From Circinella umbellata (taxonomy: Eukaryota; Mucoromycota; Mucoromycetes; Mucorales; Lichtheimiaceae): a stretch of DNA of 64,000 bases. The DNA lies in assembly GCA_025093555.1 (NCBI GenBank), contig JAIWNF010000054.1, positions 186,001 to 250,000 of the forward strand, in the 5' to 3' direction. This document shows, one piece after another, positions 12,627-30,270 of the stretch. How positions within the stretch are numbered: the stretch's first letter is position 1; each line of letters opens with the position of its first letter. Under the pieces are notes generated by a model. That model saw only the letters and a program-made list of their open reading frames with translations. It did not search any database and was not told the origin of the DNA. The position numbers were made by a program, and so were the translations under genes.

Positions 12627-14129
12627 TTAAACGAGTAAGGAAGCATTAGTAGTAGTAATAGTAGTAGTAGAATTAGTAGTGGTAGATGGATAAAATGATT
12701 TTGACTTTGATGATTTTGTAAATAATCCACCAACATCGGATAAAATAGATTCAACACATAGGAATAATACTCGCCATATGCTAAACATGTAGCAAGTAAA
12801 CTGTCGAATAGGAACATTTTGTTTGTCTTGTGTCAATGTGTCAGCAGTCTCAAGCACGAGCCAAGCTGTGTCCACAATTCGGGTAGATACGTGATAAGTG
12901 TCAAAATAATTTCGTATTACCATACGATTATCTTCATGTTCATCCGAAGCTGTTTTTATTCTTCTTGTAATGGTTGTTCCATATACTGTACTTATTTGTT
13001 GCTCATTATCATCGTGCGTTATTGCTGGTATGGTAATTACAGTTTCTTGTTGTTGTTGTTGTTGTTGTTGTTGTTGGTATGGTGATGATGTAATGATATC
13101 TGCCAAAGATTGATATTCTTCTGCTGCCACGGTTCCTGTAGTTGTACTAGTTATTGTGATAGTCGGTATAATAGTAGTTATGGTAGTTTCTGTTATCACT
13201 TCTTCTTCCTCCTCTTCCTCTTCATCAACTTCCATAATAGTTGAAGGTCGTCTATGATGAAATTGAGCTGATCGATACCAATGAACTACTTCGGGTGATA
13301 ACACAGCATACTCGGTTTCTTCTTCTTGTTCATTCACCTGTTCAATTTGTTCTTCATGTAATTCTTGCTGTATTTCCCTGTCGTTGTCATTTGCGTCTTG
13401 AATGTTTTCATGAACCACATGGCTACCATCGTCATCCACTTGTTCGTCTTGCTGATGATGTCGGCTACTACCCATCCACATGTTTTCATCTATCATCATC
13501 CTACTGGTTGTTCCTGTTGTTGTCGACGTTTTCGGTAACCTTGAATGGGTTTGAACTATCAAAACATCTTCATCCTCTTCATCATCATAATCATCGTCAT
13601 CCATCATATCATCATCATAATCATCATCATGCCAATAATCAAGCTGTTGTTGTTGCATACGATCGAAATGTTGTTGTTGAACCAATTGTGGAGTAAACAT
13701 AAAATCATCTCCTGATAAAAGTACAACAGGTTTTGCTTGTGTAATTCCTAATAATATTTGCTGAGATTTACTATACATGCTATGTAAATACCACGTTTCA
13801 AGAAATGAATATGCTTGACGTCGTCGAAACTCAGGATAGCTTTGTTTTGAAAACTTTTTACACGTTAACATAAATGCTCGATTGGCGATATCCACAAAAT
13901 TATCCTCTTCTTTCCCAATATAGTCAGAGTCTTCCCTTCTTTCTCGTTCGATATGTTCTTCTTCTACTTCTTCTTCTTCGTCCTCTTCGGGTATCGTTGT
14001 TGACGTCACTAACGTTCGTTGGTGTTGTTGTATCATGGGAGGAATATCATGTCGTAGGGTATATGTCTCTTGGAATTGCAAATGATTGTCCAATGCTATT
14101 GTTAATGATGCCTCGCCCTCACCATTCAT
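12627..14129 (-). CDS. Acidic low-complexity protein of unknown function
   Basis: Single open frame; the first ATG is at 14129 (500 residues). I do not recognise a family. Two better-ordered parts can be seen: an N-terminal segment with FVDIANRAFMLTCKKFSKQ and RRRQAYSFLETWYLHSMY, and a C-terminal segment with YHVSTRIVDTAWLVLETAD and a Cys/Trp-rich hydrophobic stretch (FTCYMFSIWRVLFLCVESI), possibly membrane- or partner-binding. Between them lie Asp/Glu runs, a Gln11 tract and Thr/Ile-rich sequence made of trinucleotide repeats. The stop lies about 1.5 kb upstream-facing into the gene-poor region, and the RdRP gene ends only about 260 bp from this start, in tandem orientation. An upstream non-coding or tiny first exon is possible, because an AAAG acceptor-like site precedes the ATG. 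Confidence 0.65.
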   Translation of the reverse strand: MNGEGEASLTIALDNHLQFQETYTLRHDIPPMIQQHQRTLVTSTTIPEEDEEEEVEEEHIERERREDSDYIGKEEDNFVDIANRAFMLTCKKFSKQSYPEFRRRQAYSFLETWYLHSMYSKSQQILLGITQAKPVVLLSGDDFMFTPQLVQQQHFDRMQQQQLDYWHDDDYDDDMMDDDDYDDEEDEDVLIVQTHSRLPKTSTTTGTTSRMMIDENMWMGSSRHHQQDEQVDDDGSHVVHENIQDANDNDREIQQELHEEQIEQVNEQEEETEYAVLSPEVVHWYRSAQFHHRRPSTIMEVDEEEEEEEEVITETTITTIIPTITITSTTTGTVAAEEYQSLADIITSSPYQQQQQQQQQQETVITIPAITHDDNEQQISTVYGTTITRRIKTASDEHEDNRMVIRNYFDTYHVSTRIVDTAWLVLETADTLTQDKQNVPIRQFTCYMFSIWRVLFLCVESILSDVGGLFTKSSKSKSFYPSTTTNSTTTITTTNASLLV

Positions 14130-14387
14130 GAGGCTTTGCACAAAAAAAAGGGGGAGGGGAGGTTAATAAAGACCGAAATTTTATGAGTTAAATCTGTACC
14201 AAATAAAAAAAAAAGGTCGGAAGCAAAAAAGCTAACGCAACACAAAAAAAAAAAGGTTGTTGAGAAGTAAAAATAAAACTTTAATTTTTTTTTATAGAAA
14301 AGCCATATTTGTAGAAAGAAATATAAAAAGATAAAATGAAAGAAGTAAAAACAAATTTGATTTCATGTATGATTGATAATATCATTA

Positions 14388-18638
<4,251 letters not shown>

Positions 18639-20282
18639 TTAAACAATAAAAAAGAAAAAAGTGATGGGGTGATGGGTGAAAAATAAGAAAGAAAGCGAAA
18701 CACAAACAGACAAGAAGCAGGTTTTATTGTTGTTTTATTGTTTACTTGATATAAAAAAAGGCGGCGCACTGAAATGCGGAATTTGGTTTTCCGCTTCGAA
18801 AATAGATCTACTTATTATTTGTTGTACATCACCCTGAATTCCAACAGATAGACATCTTGTAACTCTTACAACATATGTTTGTTCGTGAACATAAGTTTCT
18901 GCAAATCCGTTTTAAATTATTACACGACTAACAATATCATACTCGGCTCCCATATATGTTGAGACCGAGATAACTACAGAAAAGATAGAGTTGTATTGTG
19001 TGTTTATTCATTTTAAGCTATGAAACATTTACAGACGCGCCACTAGGTAGTACACCTTGAGGACCCTGTACCTAGCTCGGAAGTAGATGCTCGAACACCG
19101 TTTGGTAATAAAAGGTAAAAAAAAAAACCTGTTTCGATTATCTGTAATAAATATTTTATTTGATCGCGCATAAAAATAATCATTTCTTTTTACAGTATAT
19201 AGTAGATATTCAGTGATCATACATATAAAAAGGGGTATTTTTTTATTCAAAACTTACAAAATGTTACTAATTTCGGTGTTTATCAGTCCCATAAGCTGTT
19301 GTCGATTTCATAGAGCATATAATCAAATATATTGGCTGATTTGATGTGATATTTACTGACTCGGAAAGGACATGCCGAAGAGTTACTCTTTTCTTGATAT
19401 ACTTTTTAAACCAGAACAATGAACTTTAAATACTTCTATTATAATGTTCGGAAAGCCAATCATATAAGGACCATGCATTGAAGGTTCTTCGTACTCGTTC
19501 ACCACCACTAAGGTGTTCCTGGATATCGGTACTATGTAAGATGAGACTTTATACTTTATGAAAGAAAAAATTAACCCGAATATATGCTAATCATAACATC
19601 TCTCTTTTACCTATTATGCATGAAAGCTATTACTTCCTTAACCAACTAGTTTTGGTTGTCTATCACAAAGCTCCGTGGGTGTTGCAAACAATGTATGACG
19701 TGCCACAGTTTCCAATTTGTTTGAAATCTCTTGAAAAGTAAAATCGTCGGAATGATAGTCCTTGTCGTGCACTTGATTTTCTGAAAGTTGGCTTTTTTAT
19801 CTCATTGGTTGATACAATATGACATATTTGCTTGAACATCCTTTTGCGTAGCTGCTAAAGGAGTTTTTCTGAAGACACGCGTTTCTTCACATTTGGGAAA
19901 GAAACGTTTTTACTTTGCTTTTTCTTACATGTTATAAGCAAATAGCACGCGTTGGTCGATGTAATGGTCAAATTCATGACAAATTTTTCTTAATCGTTTT
20001 CAATAATGCGAAGGGTATAATAATATGTTACTGCTTGTGATCTGCTAATGGTTTTAGTATGAAACATGGATAAGCGATGTACGTTCAATAGATCCTCGGT
20101 TATTACTTATAATTGTTGTTGTAAGCATTATAGAACCCTTTCCTTAAGCAATCATTTTTGGTGAATGAAAAGAAAAGAAAACAGATCAAAGAAAAAACCA
20201 TCATAATCATCCAAGAATAAAAAAATTTCATTTGTTTGTATGTTTTTTAATGAAGGGCGAAAACTATATGGAAAAAAGGAGT
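18639..20282. other. Intergenic region, possible repeat remnant
   Basis: About 1.6 kb upstream of the RdRP gene and downstream of RVB1. No gene was found. A stretch at about 18957-19090 that begins TGTTGAGACCGAGATAAC and carries clustered GC-rich words could be a decayed solo LTR, but no matching partner or target duplication was seen. Confidence 0.4.
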
Positions 20283-22100
<1,818 letters not shown>

Positions 22101-22504
22101 ATTTATTAAATTATGTATGTTATATATATAAAATGTACGAAATAAAAAAAAAAAAAAAGAGATCGCTTTATTTTTTTTCTTGAGTTTGAAAAAAAAATGT
22201 CGAGTTGAACAAAAAAAATTCTGCGGCATCGCGTGTTTTTCGTATAACGCAGCAACTGGACAAAGGCTCAAACCTTATACATCTCAAAGGAAGAATATAT
22301 ATAATTTCAAATGATGTAGTAAAATGGTCATTTTTATTGAACTTTTTTTTATGAAATCTTTCTATTATTTTTCAAGTGAATGTAATATATTGATATAAAT
22401 AGGCTACCAAACATACATAGATAGAAGATAAGAATATGAAATATTTAGAAAAAAAAATAGATGAAGTTATTAATTTGATTTTTATCATTCTTATTATTTC
22501 TAAG

Positions 22505-24327
22505 TTATTGTTGCCGTCCACTATCAGTTACAACTGCACCATATCCTTCCTCGGGAGAGGTTGATGATGATGATGATAAAGTAGGCGCCTCAAATTTCTT
22601 TTGATTCGCTTCTACTCGTGTTTGAGCTCTTTGTGATTCAACTGCCCAATTGACTTTAAGAAGTATATAGAACGTTTGAATCAATGTATAAACCAAATAC
22701 CCAACAGATTGACCCGCCCATAAACCGAACAATCCACCTTGCAAGGTAAACGCAAAAGCATAACATAACGGAATTGAAATAACGAAATACGAAATAAACG
22801 AAGTGATCGCCGTCACTTTTTGTCGACCCAGGCCTTGTAATACACCTGTACTCAATGCTCTAAACATATTCACAGTTTGAGATAAAGCAAATATTGGGAT
22901 CACTGTTGAAACAGCTTGAGCCACCTCTTCGTTCGATGTAAACAAATAAGAATACGAGTGTCGACATGCCATCAATCCAATGGAACTCACAATACCAAAT
23001 ACAAATGCTAACATACTTGCGACCGAAAACGCTTTTCTTGCATCTCTTGGTGATCCATGACCCAAATAATTACCTACTCGATTGGCAAGAGCATTTTGAA
23101 ATCCACGCCCCAAAGCAAATAATGTCAGACTGGTACGTAATAAAATAGCGTGTGCTGCTAATTCGTTTTTACCAAGATACGAAACGCTGAATGTAATAAC
23201 GGCTTGTGCACCAATGGTCCATATGGCACTAAAACTACTTGGCCAAAATAAATCCAATATGGTTCCCAGATCTTTGAAACATTTTTGTTTAGACCATCCA
23301 CCCCAACCTTGATACCCATCAATTTTGGCTGTGTATAAAACAAGAAGCCCAAATGTAAACATATAGTTGATGCTTAAGGATAATGATATTCCGGCAATAC
23401 CCATTCCCAAACGATTTACCAATATGTAAGTGGACAAACCATTGAATGGAACGGCGATGGCCAAAATATATGCTGTAGCTCGCATGATACCTTGAGCTTG
23501 AAGATAAGCCATTAATAAAACATAACAACCATGAGCAACAAAACCGGGGAATTGAACCATCAAATAGATTCCTGTAATATAGAACTCTTATTAGTTTTGT
23601 TTCAAGTCCTTTCATCCTTTTTTTTACTTATCTATGTAGTAACTAAACGTGGTCCGCATGCAAATTGGATAAAAAAAATTTACGTGTTGATTGAGCCACA
23701 TCTGGATCTTGTTTAAGCCATTCAAAAATATATCCTGACCCTATCCAAAGAATAGCAATAGGTATACACATGATACCAAAAAGGACATAGCCTCGCTGAA
23801 GATAAATTCCAAGTAATGTTCTATCTTTTGCTCCTGTCCAAGCTTGAGAGCATAGTGTTCCTAATGAAGAACGTAAGCTCCAAGAAACTAGTTTTGTTGA
23901 TAAGTTTTCAAATACATGAGCAATAGCAATAGCACCTAATTCAGCCGACCCCTACGTAATGTAATTAAGTTATGTCAGAGAGAGAGAGGGAGGGAGGGAG
24001 ATGGTTGTACAGAAAAAATGATGTTATAATATGAATCACAAGTCGCGCAATTTAAATAAATAAATAGAATAATCGTACCAAATGACCAGCAACAATGATA
24101 ACAATCCACTTGACGGCTTGATGTAATAAGCTTGTTGCAACAATTGGAATACTTTTATTTATAATCCATTGAGCATGTTCGCTAAAAGATTTTGGAGTAG
24201 TATCATTCTGGTGATGAATTAGAAAATAATCGTTATTGTTTGAAGGTGGAAGGAGTGCGGAATCTTCGTCCGATCCAATCAAAGTTTCCTGCTCTCCTGA
24301 CGCAAAGTCAGTATGTTTTGTGGACAT
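22505..24327 (-). CDS. MATE family multidrug/toxin efflux transporter
   Basis: Proton- or sodium-coupled antiporter for organic cations and toxic compounds in the vacuolar or plasma membrane. Exons 24327-24079, 23951-23684 and 23571-22505 give 527 residues. After a hydrophilic N-terminus with an acidic patch (LIGSDEDSALLPP) come about twelve hydrophobic segments. MATE signatures are visible: LGTLCSQAWTGAKDRTLLG in the first half, AYLQAQGIMRATAY, and GLQGLGRQ-like VLQGLGRQKVTAI in the second. The cytosolic tail is Ser-rich with EEGYGAV. A degraded paralogue with the same intron positions lies at 36-37.8 kb. The substrate is unknown. Confidence 0.92.
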
Positions 24328-26052
24328 TCAATTTTTGTTACAGGAGATTAATATGATTTCAAGCTATTGGTGGACGAAAAAGAGTTGAGCAAGAGAAAGA
24401 AGGAAAAGAAGACTTTTCTTTCTTTCTGTTTCTCTCTTGTATCTATGTGATTGATGCCTTGGCTGACTTGAATTTTCTGTGCGACATATAAACAAACTGC
24501 ATAACAAGAGGATTTGCTGCGGCAAAGTGACAACAAGATAAACAATAAAAAGTTGCATGTTGATGATTAAGTCATACAGTATTAACAGAAAATAAAGGGG
24601 GGAAGGAAATACTGCTGATTGATTCACATACTTTTCAGAATCAGACCATGATTGATTAATATTATCTTTCCTCGTCAGCTTAAATTTCGGCTAACATTCC
24701 AAAAATGGTAGTACCGTATCTTAGGAGTATAACGCAAAGTTTGAAGGAAGTTAATTCTGTTGTCATCTTTATACTTATATATGCATGTCTGCCAAGTTCA
24801 AACTGGCTCAATTCTATTTATATACTATTGTATGATAAAAATGGCTGCTGCCCTCATGATTAAATAGAAATGAATAATTATTATAAGCGAGTCATATTAT
24901 CATTGATTTTACATACAAATAAGCTTATTAAAATTGCTTGTAAGATTCTTGCAAAAGACATTTAGATCTTTGATATTTAAATATATCTAGCTCTATGAGT
25001 ATCGCGTAACTTTATCGGTGTCTACTTGTAACAAAGTCAAGAGATTTTCACAGCTATAGGAAGAAGTTTACTGCATTGTATCTTTGGTCAAGAAAAATTA
25101 GGTTAAACTTACTGATATGACAATATATTATTATGATTGGAAGAGTACTTTCTTTTGGATTATTTGCATTTTTTTCCTATGGTGTCATTGTCTCTATTAC
25201 TACGAATTTTGGATAAATAAGTTCTATTCAAACGGTAATTTTTGAGTGAAGGTTGTGTGACAAACGTGCTATTTATATTTGCAAAAGATTTATGCAGCCT
25301 GATAAATGCAAGTTTGTCTTGTTGATTCCTTTGGGAATATCTCGCAGCATCTCACTATGAGGTGTAAGGTATGAGTCGACCGAGGAAAAGGAAAAGGAAA
25401 AGAGCCAGAGAAAGAGGAATATGTTACGACTTGATAAGTTTACTTAAAATATTTTAAAAAAGAAAATTTGCCGCATTGCTATATTTTTTCTTTTATCCAT
25501 TGACAACAGTTGCTTGGGAAAGCAGACACTTTTTAATCACATCACTATGGTGATGGTAATTACCAATTGGAGTGTATAGTAACGATAAGTGTGGTTATAA
25601 ACTAAGTAGATTACATGTCACTTTTTGAAAAGAAAGAAAAACGCACAAATTCGATCGTATACAACTAATCAAAGGGATATAAGCAGCCAATTAACTTTTG
25701 AAAATATCAGCAATGTTGGATACATGTATGTCCAACCCTTGCTTGAAATATTAATATTAGGGTGTCAAGTTTACCATACAGCTTAACAGTTTTAGTTGAC
25801 TTTCATAGAAAAGTATTTTGATTTATTATTATTTATAAAATATAAAGAGAAGAAATAAAAAGAACATGGTACAAATGCGATTGCTGTAATATGTGTAAAA
25901 TATAATTTTGTTTTTTTTTAAGAACAAAAAAAAAATGAACGAGCGGAAAGAATAAGAAAATGTAGAGTTTTTGTTGATTGAGTGAAATGAATAAAAATGC
26001 CAAATGTAGGTATAATATCATAAGAAAATAAGAAAAAAAAAATGAAATCTAT
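24328..26052. other. Intergenic region
   Basis: About 1.7 kb between the MATE start and the helicase stop. No coding exon, RNA gene or clear repeat was seen apart from a short purine tract of four GGAAAA-type units near 25385-25405. Confidence 0.55.
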
Positions 26053-28206
26053 TTATCGTCGACCATAGCCGCCGCCACCTCCATTACGGTTACCTCCACC
26101 ATAACCTCGGTTGCCACCACCATTTCGACCACCATATCCACCACCGCCACCATTACGGTTACCACCTCCATAACCACGGTTACCACCGTAACCTCCGCGA
26201 CCTCCATAACCGCCACCGCCGTTACGACCACCAGCATTATTATTTGGACGATCAGCTAATTCTGGAAGTTCCTTGGGAGCAACCAAGGTAATACCACGAC
26301 GATCATCAAAAGCTCTACCGCAAAGTAATACTGCTTCATCTTCTTGAACTTCAACCTTGGATGATACAACATCAAATACTACACCCATCATATCCTTGGT
26401 CATACGATAAGCCATACAATCGTCATATGTTAATTCAGGGAAGTCACGAGAAATAATATTACGAACGTAACCAGGATTGTTGATTGTATATGGGATTTGG
26501 AACATTAAAGTGGTACGACCTTCCATCGAAGACAATAACGAACGGGTAGGAATACCCTGATGATAGCCAGAAACGTAGGCCAAAGCAGCAGCCACAGCAT
26601 TTTCGGGACCGTGCTTTTCAATCAATTGTTGAGCACTGTCTTTGAAAAATGGCAATACGTCGGGGTTGACGGTATCGATTTGACGGAAAGCATCTTCTGT
26701 GGTAGCCTTGATAATATCTTCGGGACGTGGAGCAGACATGGTTTCGAATTGAACACCAGTTTTGCGAGAAATATGTTGTAATGAGTATTCTTCTTGAGGC
26801 TTGTAGAATGTAACGCAGACACCCTTACGACCAGCACGACCTGTACGACCGGAGCGATGGACATAACTTTCGGTATCCTTGGGTGGTTGACAGTTGATAA
26901 CCAAATCGACTTGAGGAATATCCAAACCACGGGCTAACACATCGGTACAAACAATACACTTGTATTTACCTTCACGGAAAGCTTTCATGGTTGTTTCACG
27001 AGAGGTTTGCGCAATATCACCATGAAGAACAGCGGCATCTTGCTTAAGTTTTTCATGAGTACCCAATTCATTGGCATCAGCTTTGGTGGCACAAAAGATA
27101 ACGGTCAATCCACTCTTGCCATAAACATTAACAACATCGGCAATAATATCAGCACGAGCTTGATACGAGGAAGGCATGGCAATATGACGAATGTTGGTAT
27201 TGGTTCGATTCTTGGCATTACCCACTAAGTCAATTCGCTTATAATCCTCCTTCATGAATCGCTTGATTGTTTCCAAAACCGAATCAGGAACAGTAGCCGA
27301 AAACAACAAAGTTTGATAATCACGTTCACTCTTTTGTTGCTTGATATGATCCAATACAGAAAACATGTCTTGTTCAAAACCACGAGCATCCAACATTTCA
27401 TCGGCTTCATCGAGAATAACATAATTGATACTGTGGAGTTTGAGATTGCCATAGTTGATATGATCCAAAATACGACCAGGAGTACCAACAATCACATCGA
27501 CACCGCTGCGTAAAACTTGAGTTTGTTCCTTATAAGGAGTACCACCATAAACAGGCAAAGTTTGTAAACGATTACCAGAAATCGATTCGAAATCACCACA
27601 GACTTGTTTAGCTAAATCACGAGTGGGGCAAAGAACAAGGACACGAGGGGCACGGCCATGCTTGGTATTGAATCCAGTATCCAATGCTAACTTTTCAATG
27701 ACAGGAAGAGCGAAAGCCAAGGTTTTACCAGTACCAGTACGGGCACGAGCTAATACATCCATACCATCAAAAATAGAGTCAAATGTAGAAGCTTGAATTT
27801 CAAACAAGGATTTGATACCACGACTTTCCAAATTGTCAATGGTTCCTTGTGAGATTCTAAAGCTGGTCAATCGCAAGTTTTCGGGAATCTCTTCCTCTGC
27901 TTCCACTTCAACTTCGGTTACTTCTTGTTCTAATTTACGCTTCTTGACATCGGGCTCTTCTACTGTCTTTTGTTGTTGTTCTTCAGCTGCTTGAGCAGAC
28001 TTATCTTCTCGATCACGCTTTCTCGATCCATCTTTATATGAAAAACCACCCTTGGACGAACGATCTTTTTTTTCTGTAAGTTTTGTTTTATAAGAAAAGA
28101 GTAATGGCTATGTTAATATTCTCTGTATATTTGTATACGTGTGTGATTCAATGACCTTTTATCATAATATATATAAATATTACTAACCTGAATAAGACGA
28201 TGGCAT
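26053..28206 (-). CDS. DEAD-box RNA helicase with GUCT domain (nucleolar helicase DDX21/DDX50-like)
   Basis: Two exons: a 19-nt first exon (28206-28188, MPSSYS plus one base) and a long second exon (28073-26053); 679 residues. After a charged Lys/Glu-rich N-terminus come the Q motif (SLFEIQ), motif I ARTGTGKT (about 118-124), PTRDLA, DEAD, SAT, and motif VI HRSGRTGRAG. A GUCT domain follows (QIPYTINNPGYVRNIIS to VAPKELPEL), which places it with the Gu/DDX21 and plant chloroplast/nucleolar relatives rather than eIF4A. The last about 60 residues are pure Gly/Arg/Tyr/Asn repeats (GGYGGRGGYGG type), an RNA-binding and condensate-promoting tail. Likely role: rRNA processing in the nucleolus. The tiny first exon is inferred from the splice consensus and frame. 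Confidence 0.93.
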
Positions 28207-29256
28207 TATGTATGATGGGTAAAGGGAAAGAGAGTGAAAGAGTATGAAGAAAAAAAAAGAGAGGAGAGAAAAGGGGTTTGATAGCAAGGTACCTGAGTTG
28301 AAATGCAAAAAAAAAAAATGCTTGAAAAGAATTTCTTTTTTTTTTTGGTTTCAAGCAGATTGATTCAGAGTGGCTTACCTTGTCCAATCAAAAGCTTAGC
28401 GCTAAACAATAAATAGGAATACAGAACATTACCATCCGCTATTTATCGGTGATGGAAAGCACTACTTGGAAAAAAAAACTTTGGGTAAGTTGTCATGACT
28501 TAGATACAGAGGTGGCCTAGCTACCAAAAGAAAAAAAAATTCGAAATAGTTCAACTTTCTTTTATAGTATTAAAAGCAACACAAGAACAAAAGTGTGTTT
28601 GTGTGTTCTCTACAATAGAATTATTTACCTAGGCTGGTAATTATTTGAATAAAGCATAATCAGCAATCTTATTATGCATATGTGTTACAATAATTAAAAC
28701 TAGTAAACGTGTCAAAAATAAAAAAAAAAGGTCACTTCTGACAAAGGGTTCATTTTACTCCATTATTATTATTTATTTATCTCTTTATTTTACAAGTTAA
28801 TAGGTTAGTTTCAAATAATAATAATCAGTAATCAACAAAAAAAAATACATATATATGTATGTATTTTTAGTAATTTGAATTGCGTGTGTTGGGTGTATAT
28901 TGTATTGTAAATAAAGGGTAAGTATGTTTGTGAGTTTGTGTACTAAAAAAGAGAGAGAGAGAGATACAATTCTTTTTCTAACATTATTTGAGTGTGTAAA
29001 TTATCCATGAAAGAAAAAGAAATAGATTGTGAAAAAAAAGTATCTAATTTATATATAATATATAGAAGACAGAGAGAGAAAGAACATTGTTTTAATAGAG
29101 AATAAGCGAAAAACAAAATGAAAAATAATAAAAAAAAAAACCTCAAAACCCTCCAAATCCTAAAATTCAAAATAATAGTAATAATAATAAAAAATAATAA
29201 AAGATAATAATAATAATATTGTAATTATAATTGTAACTGGTAAACTCATTCATCTA
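28207..29256. other. Intergenic region
   Basis: About 1 kb between the helicase start and the Zn2Cys6 stop; many A/T runs and GA-rich tracts, no gene or RNA recognised. Confidence 0.55.
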
Positions 29257-30270
29257 TCATCTTTTTCGCTTCTTAACGGGTTGAAATGCTCCACCAAAAT
29301 CTTCTTGTTCGGATGAAAGTTGCGGCCTACCAGAAGCAGCAGAAGTGGTTGAGGTGGACGGAGTCCTCGGTCGATGATAATAATCTTGGACTGACATATG
29401 AGAAGAAGGCGGTGGAGGCATTTCCGCATCATGCGGATGATAGGCCGAAGGAGCCGAAAGATTATGAATAGATGGAAGCCTAATATCATATTCCGATAAT
29501 CGATGTTGTTGCGGTTGTTGTGAAGTAGGTGGTGGTGCAGGTTGCTGTTGCGGATGCTGTTGTGAAGTAGTTGTAGAAGAAGTAGGTGGTGGTGGATAAT
29601 GAGGCACAGGTGAAGGTTGGTGAGGCTGTAGATAATGGACAGAAGGAGGGGATGAATGTGGATGATGTTGTGTTGGGTGTTGCTGTTGTTGCTGTTGCTG
29701 TTGTTGATGGGGATGAGGATGTTGCGAGTGATGATGCGAAGAGGGAGCTGTTACTGCTGAAGGTGGTGACGATGTCGAAGAAGAAGACGAAGACGACGAT
29801 GGTCGTGTATTATTTAAAAATTGATTCACTATAGCTGGATCTAAATCAGCATTCGGTTGAGCCGATTGTAATATTACCCTAAGCATATCTTCAATTGTCT
29901 TTAGCCGTTCTTCAATAGCATCCAATGCAGCCTTACTTAATGTTGTACGTTTGTCATCACCTTGACTTTGTGTTGCGGATGGATAGATACATGGTACTCC
30001 AGATTTTTCGCAACTGCGGCAAGGCTGTTCACCGTTACACTTTGTCTTTTTACGACGGCATTCTCCACATGCACTAACAATCTTGGCGCGTTTTTTTCGT
30101 GGTTGTTGTGGTTCCCCTCCTCCTGTACCTCCACCAGATTGTGTTGAAGAAGACGAAGCAGGTGCATGTTGTTGTGAAGGTGGTGGTGCTACTATGGATT
30201 GTTGTCTTTGAGGAGGTGGAGGTGGAGGAGGTTGTTGCTGTTGCTGTTGCTGTTCCTCATCACCAGGCAT
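29257..30270 (-). CDS. Zn2Cys6 fungal-type transcription factor
   Basis: Single exon, 337 residues. A Gln/Pro-rich N-terminus is followed by a basic stretch (RKKRAKI) and a complete binuclear zinc cluster with cysteines at 68, 71, 78, 84, 87 and 94, spacing C-x2-C-x6-C-x5-C-x2-C-x6-C. Just after it, KAALDAIEERLKTIEDMLRVIL is a good dimerisation coiled coil. The rest is Ser/Pro/His/Gln-rich with activation-domain character; the C-terminus is basic (VKKRKR). The usual fungal middle homology region is absent, so this is a short member. Neither target genes nor pathway can be inferred; the neighbours are housekeeping genes. Confidence 0.9.
   Translation of the reverse strand: MPGDEEQQQQQQQPPPPPPPQRQQSIVAPPPSQQHAPASSSSTQSGGGTGGGEPQQPRKKRAKIVSACGECRRKKTKCNGEQPCRSCEKSGVPCIYPSATQSQGDDKRTTLSKAALDAIEERLKTIEDMLRVILQSAQPNADLDPAIVNQFLNNTRPSSSSSSSSTSSPPSAVTAPSSHHHSQHPHPHQQQQQQQQQHPTQHHPHSSPPSVHYLQPHQPSPVPHYPPPPTSSTTTSQQHPQQQPAPPPTSQQPQQHRLSEYDIRLPSIHNLSAPSAYHPHDAEMPPPPSSHMSVQDYYHRPRTPSTSTTSAASGRPQLSSEQEDFGGAFQPVKKRKR

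Noticed and set aside
12819..14131. Several plus-strand frames of 85-150 codons
   Set aside because: They are shadows of the acidic low-complexity protein on the minus strand and have no ordered features of their own.
26049..26237. Val/Met-rich 62-codon frame
   Set aside because: Alternative-frame reading of the Gly/Arg-rich helicase tail.
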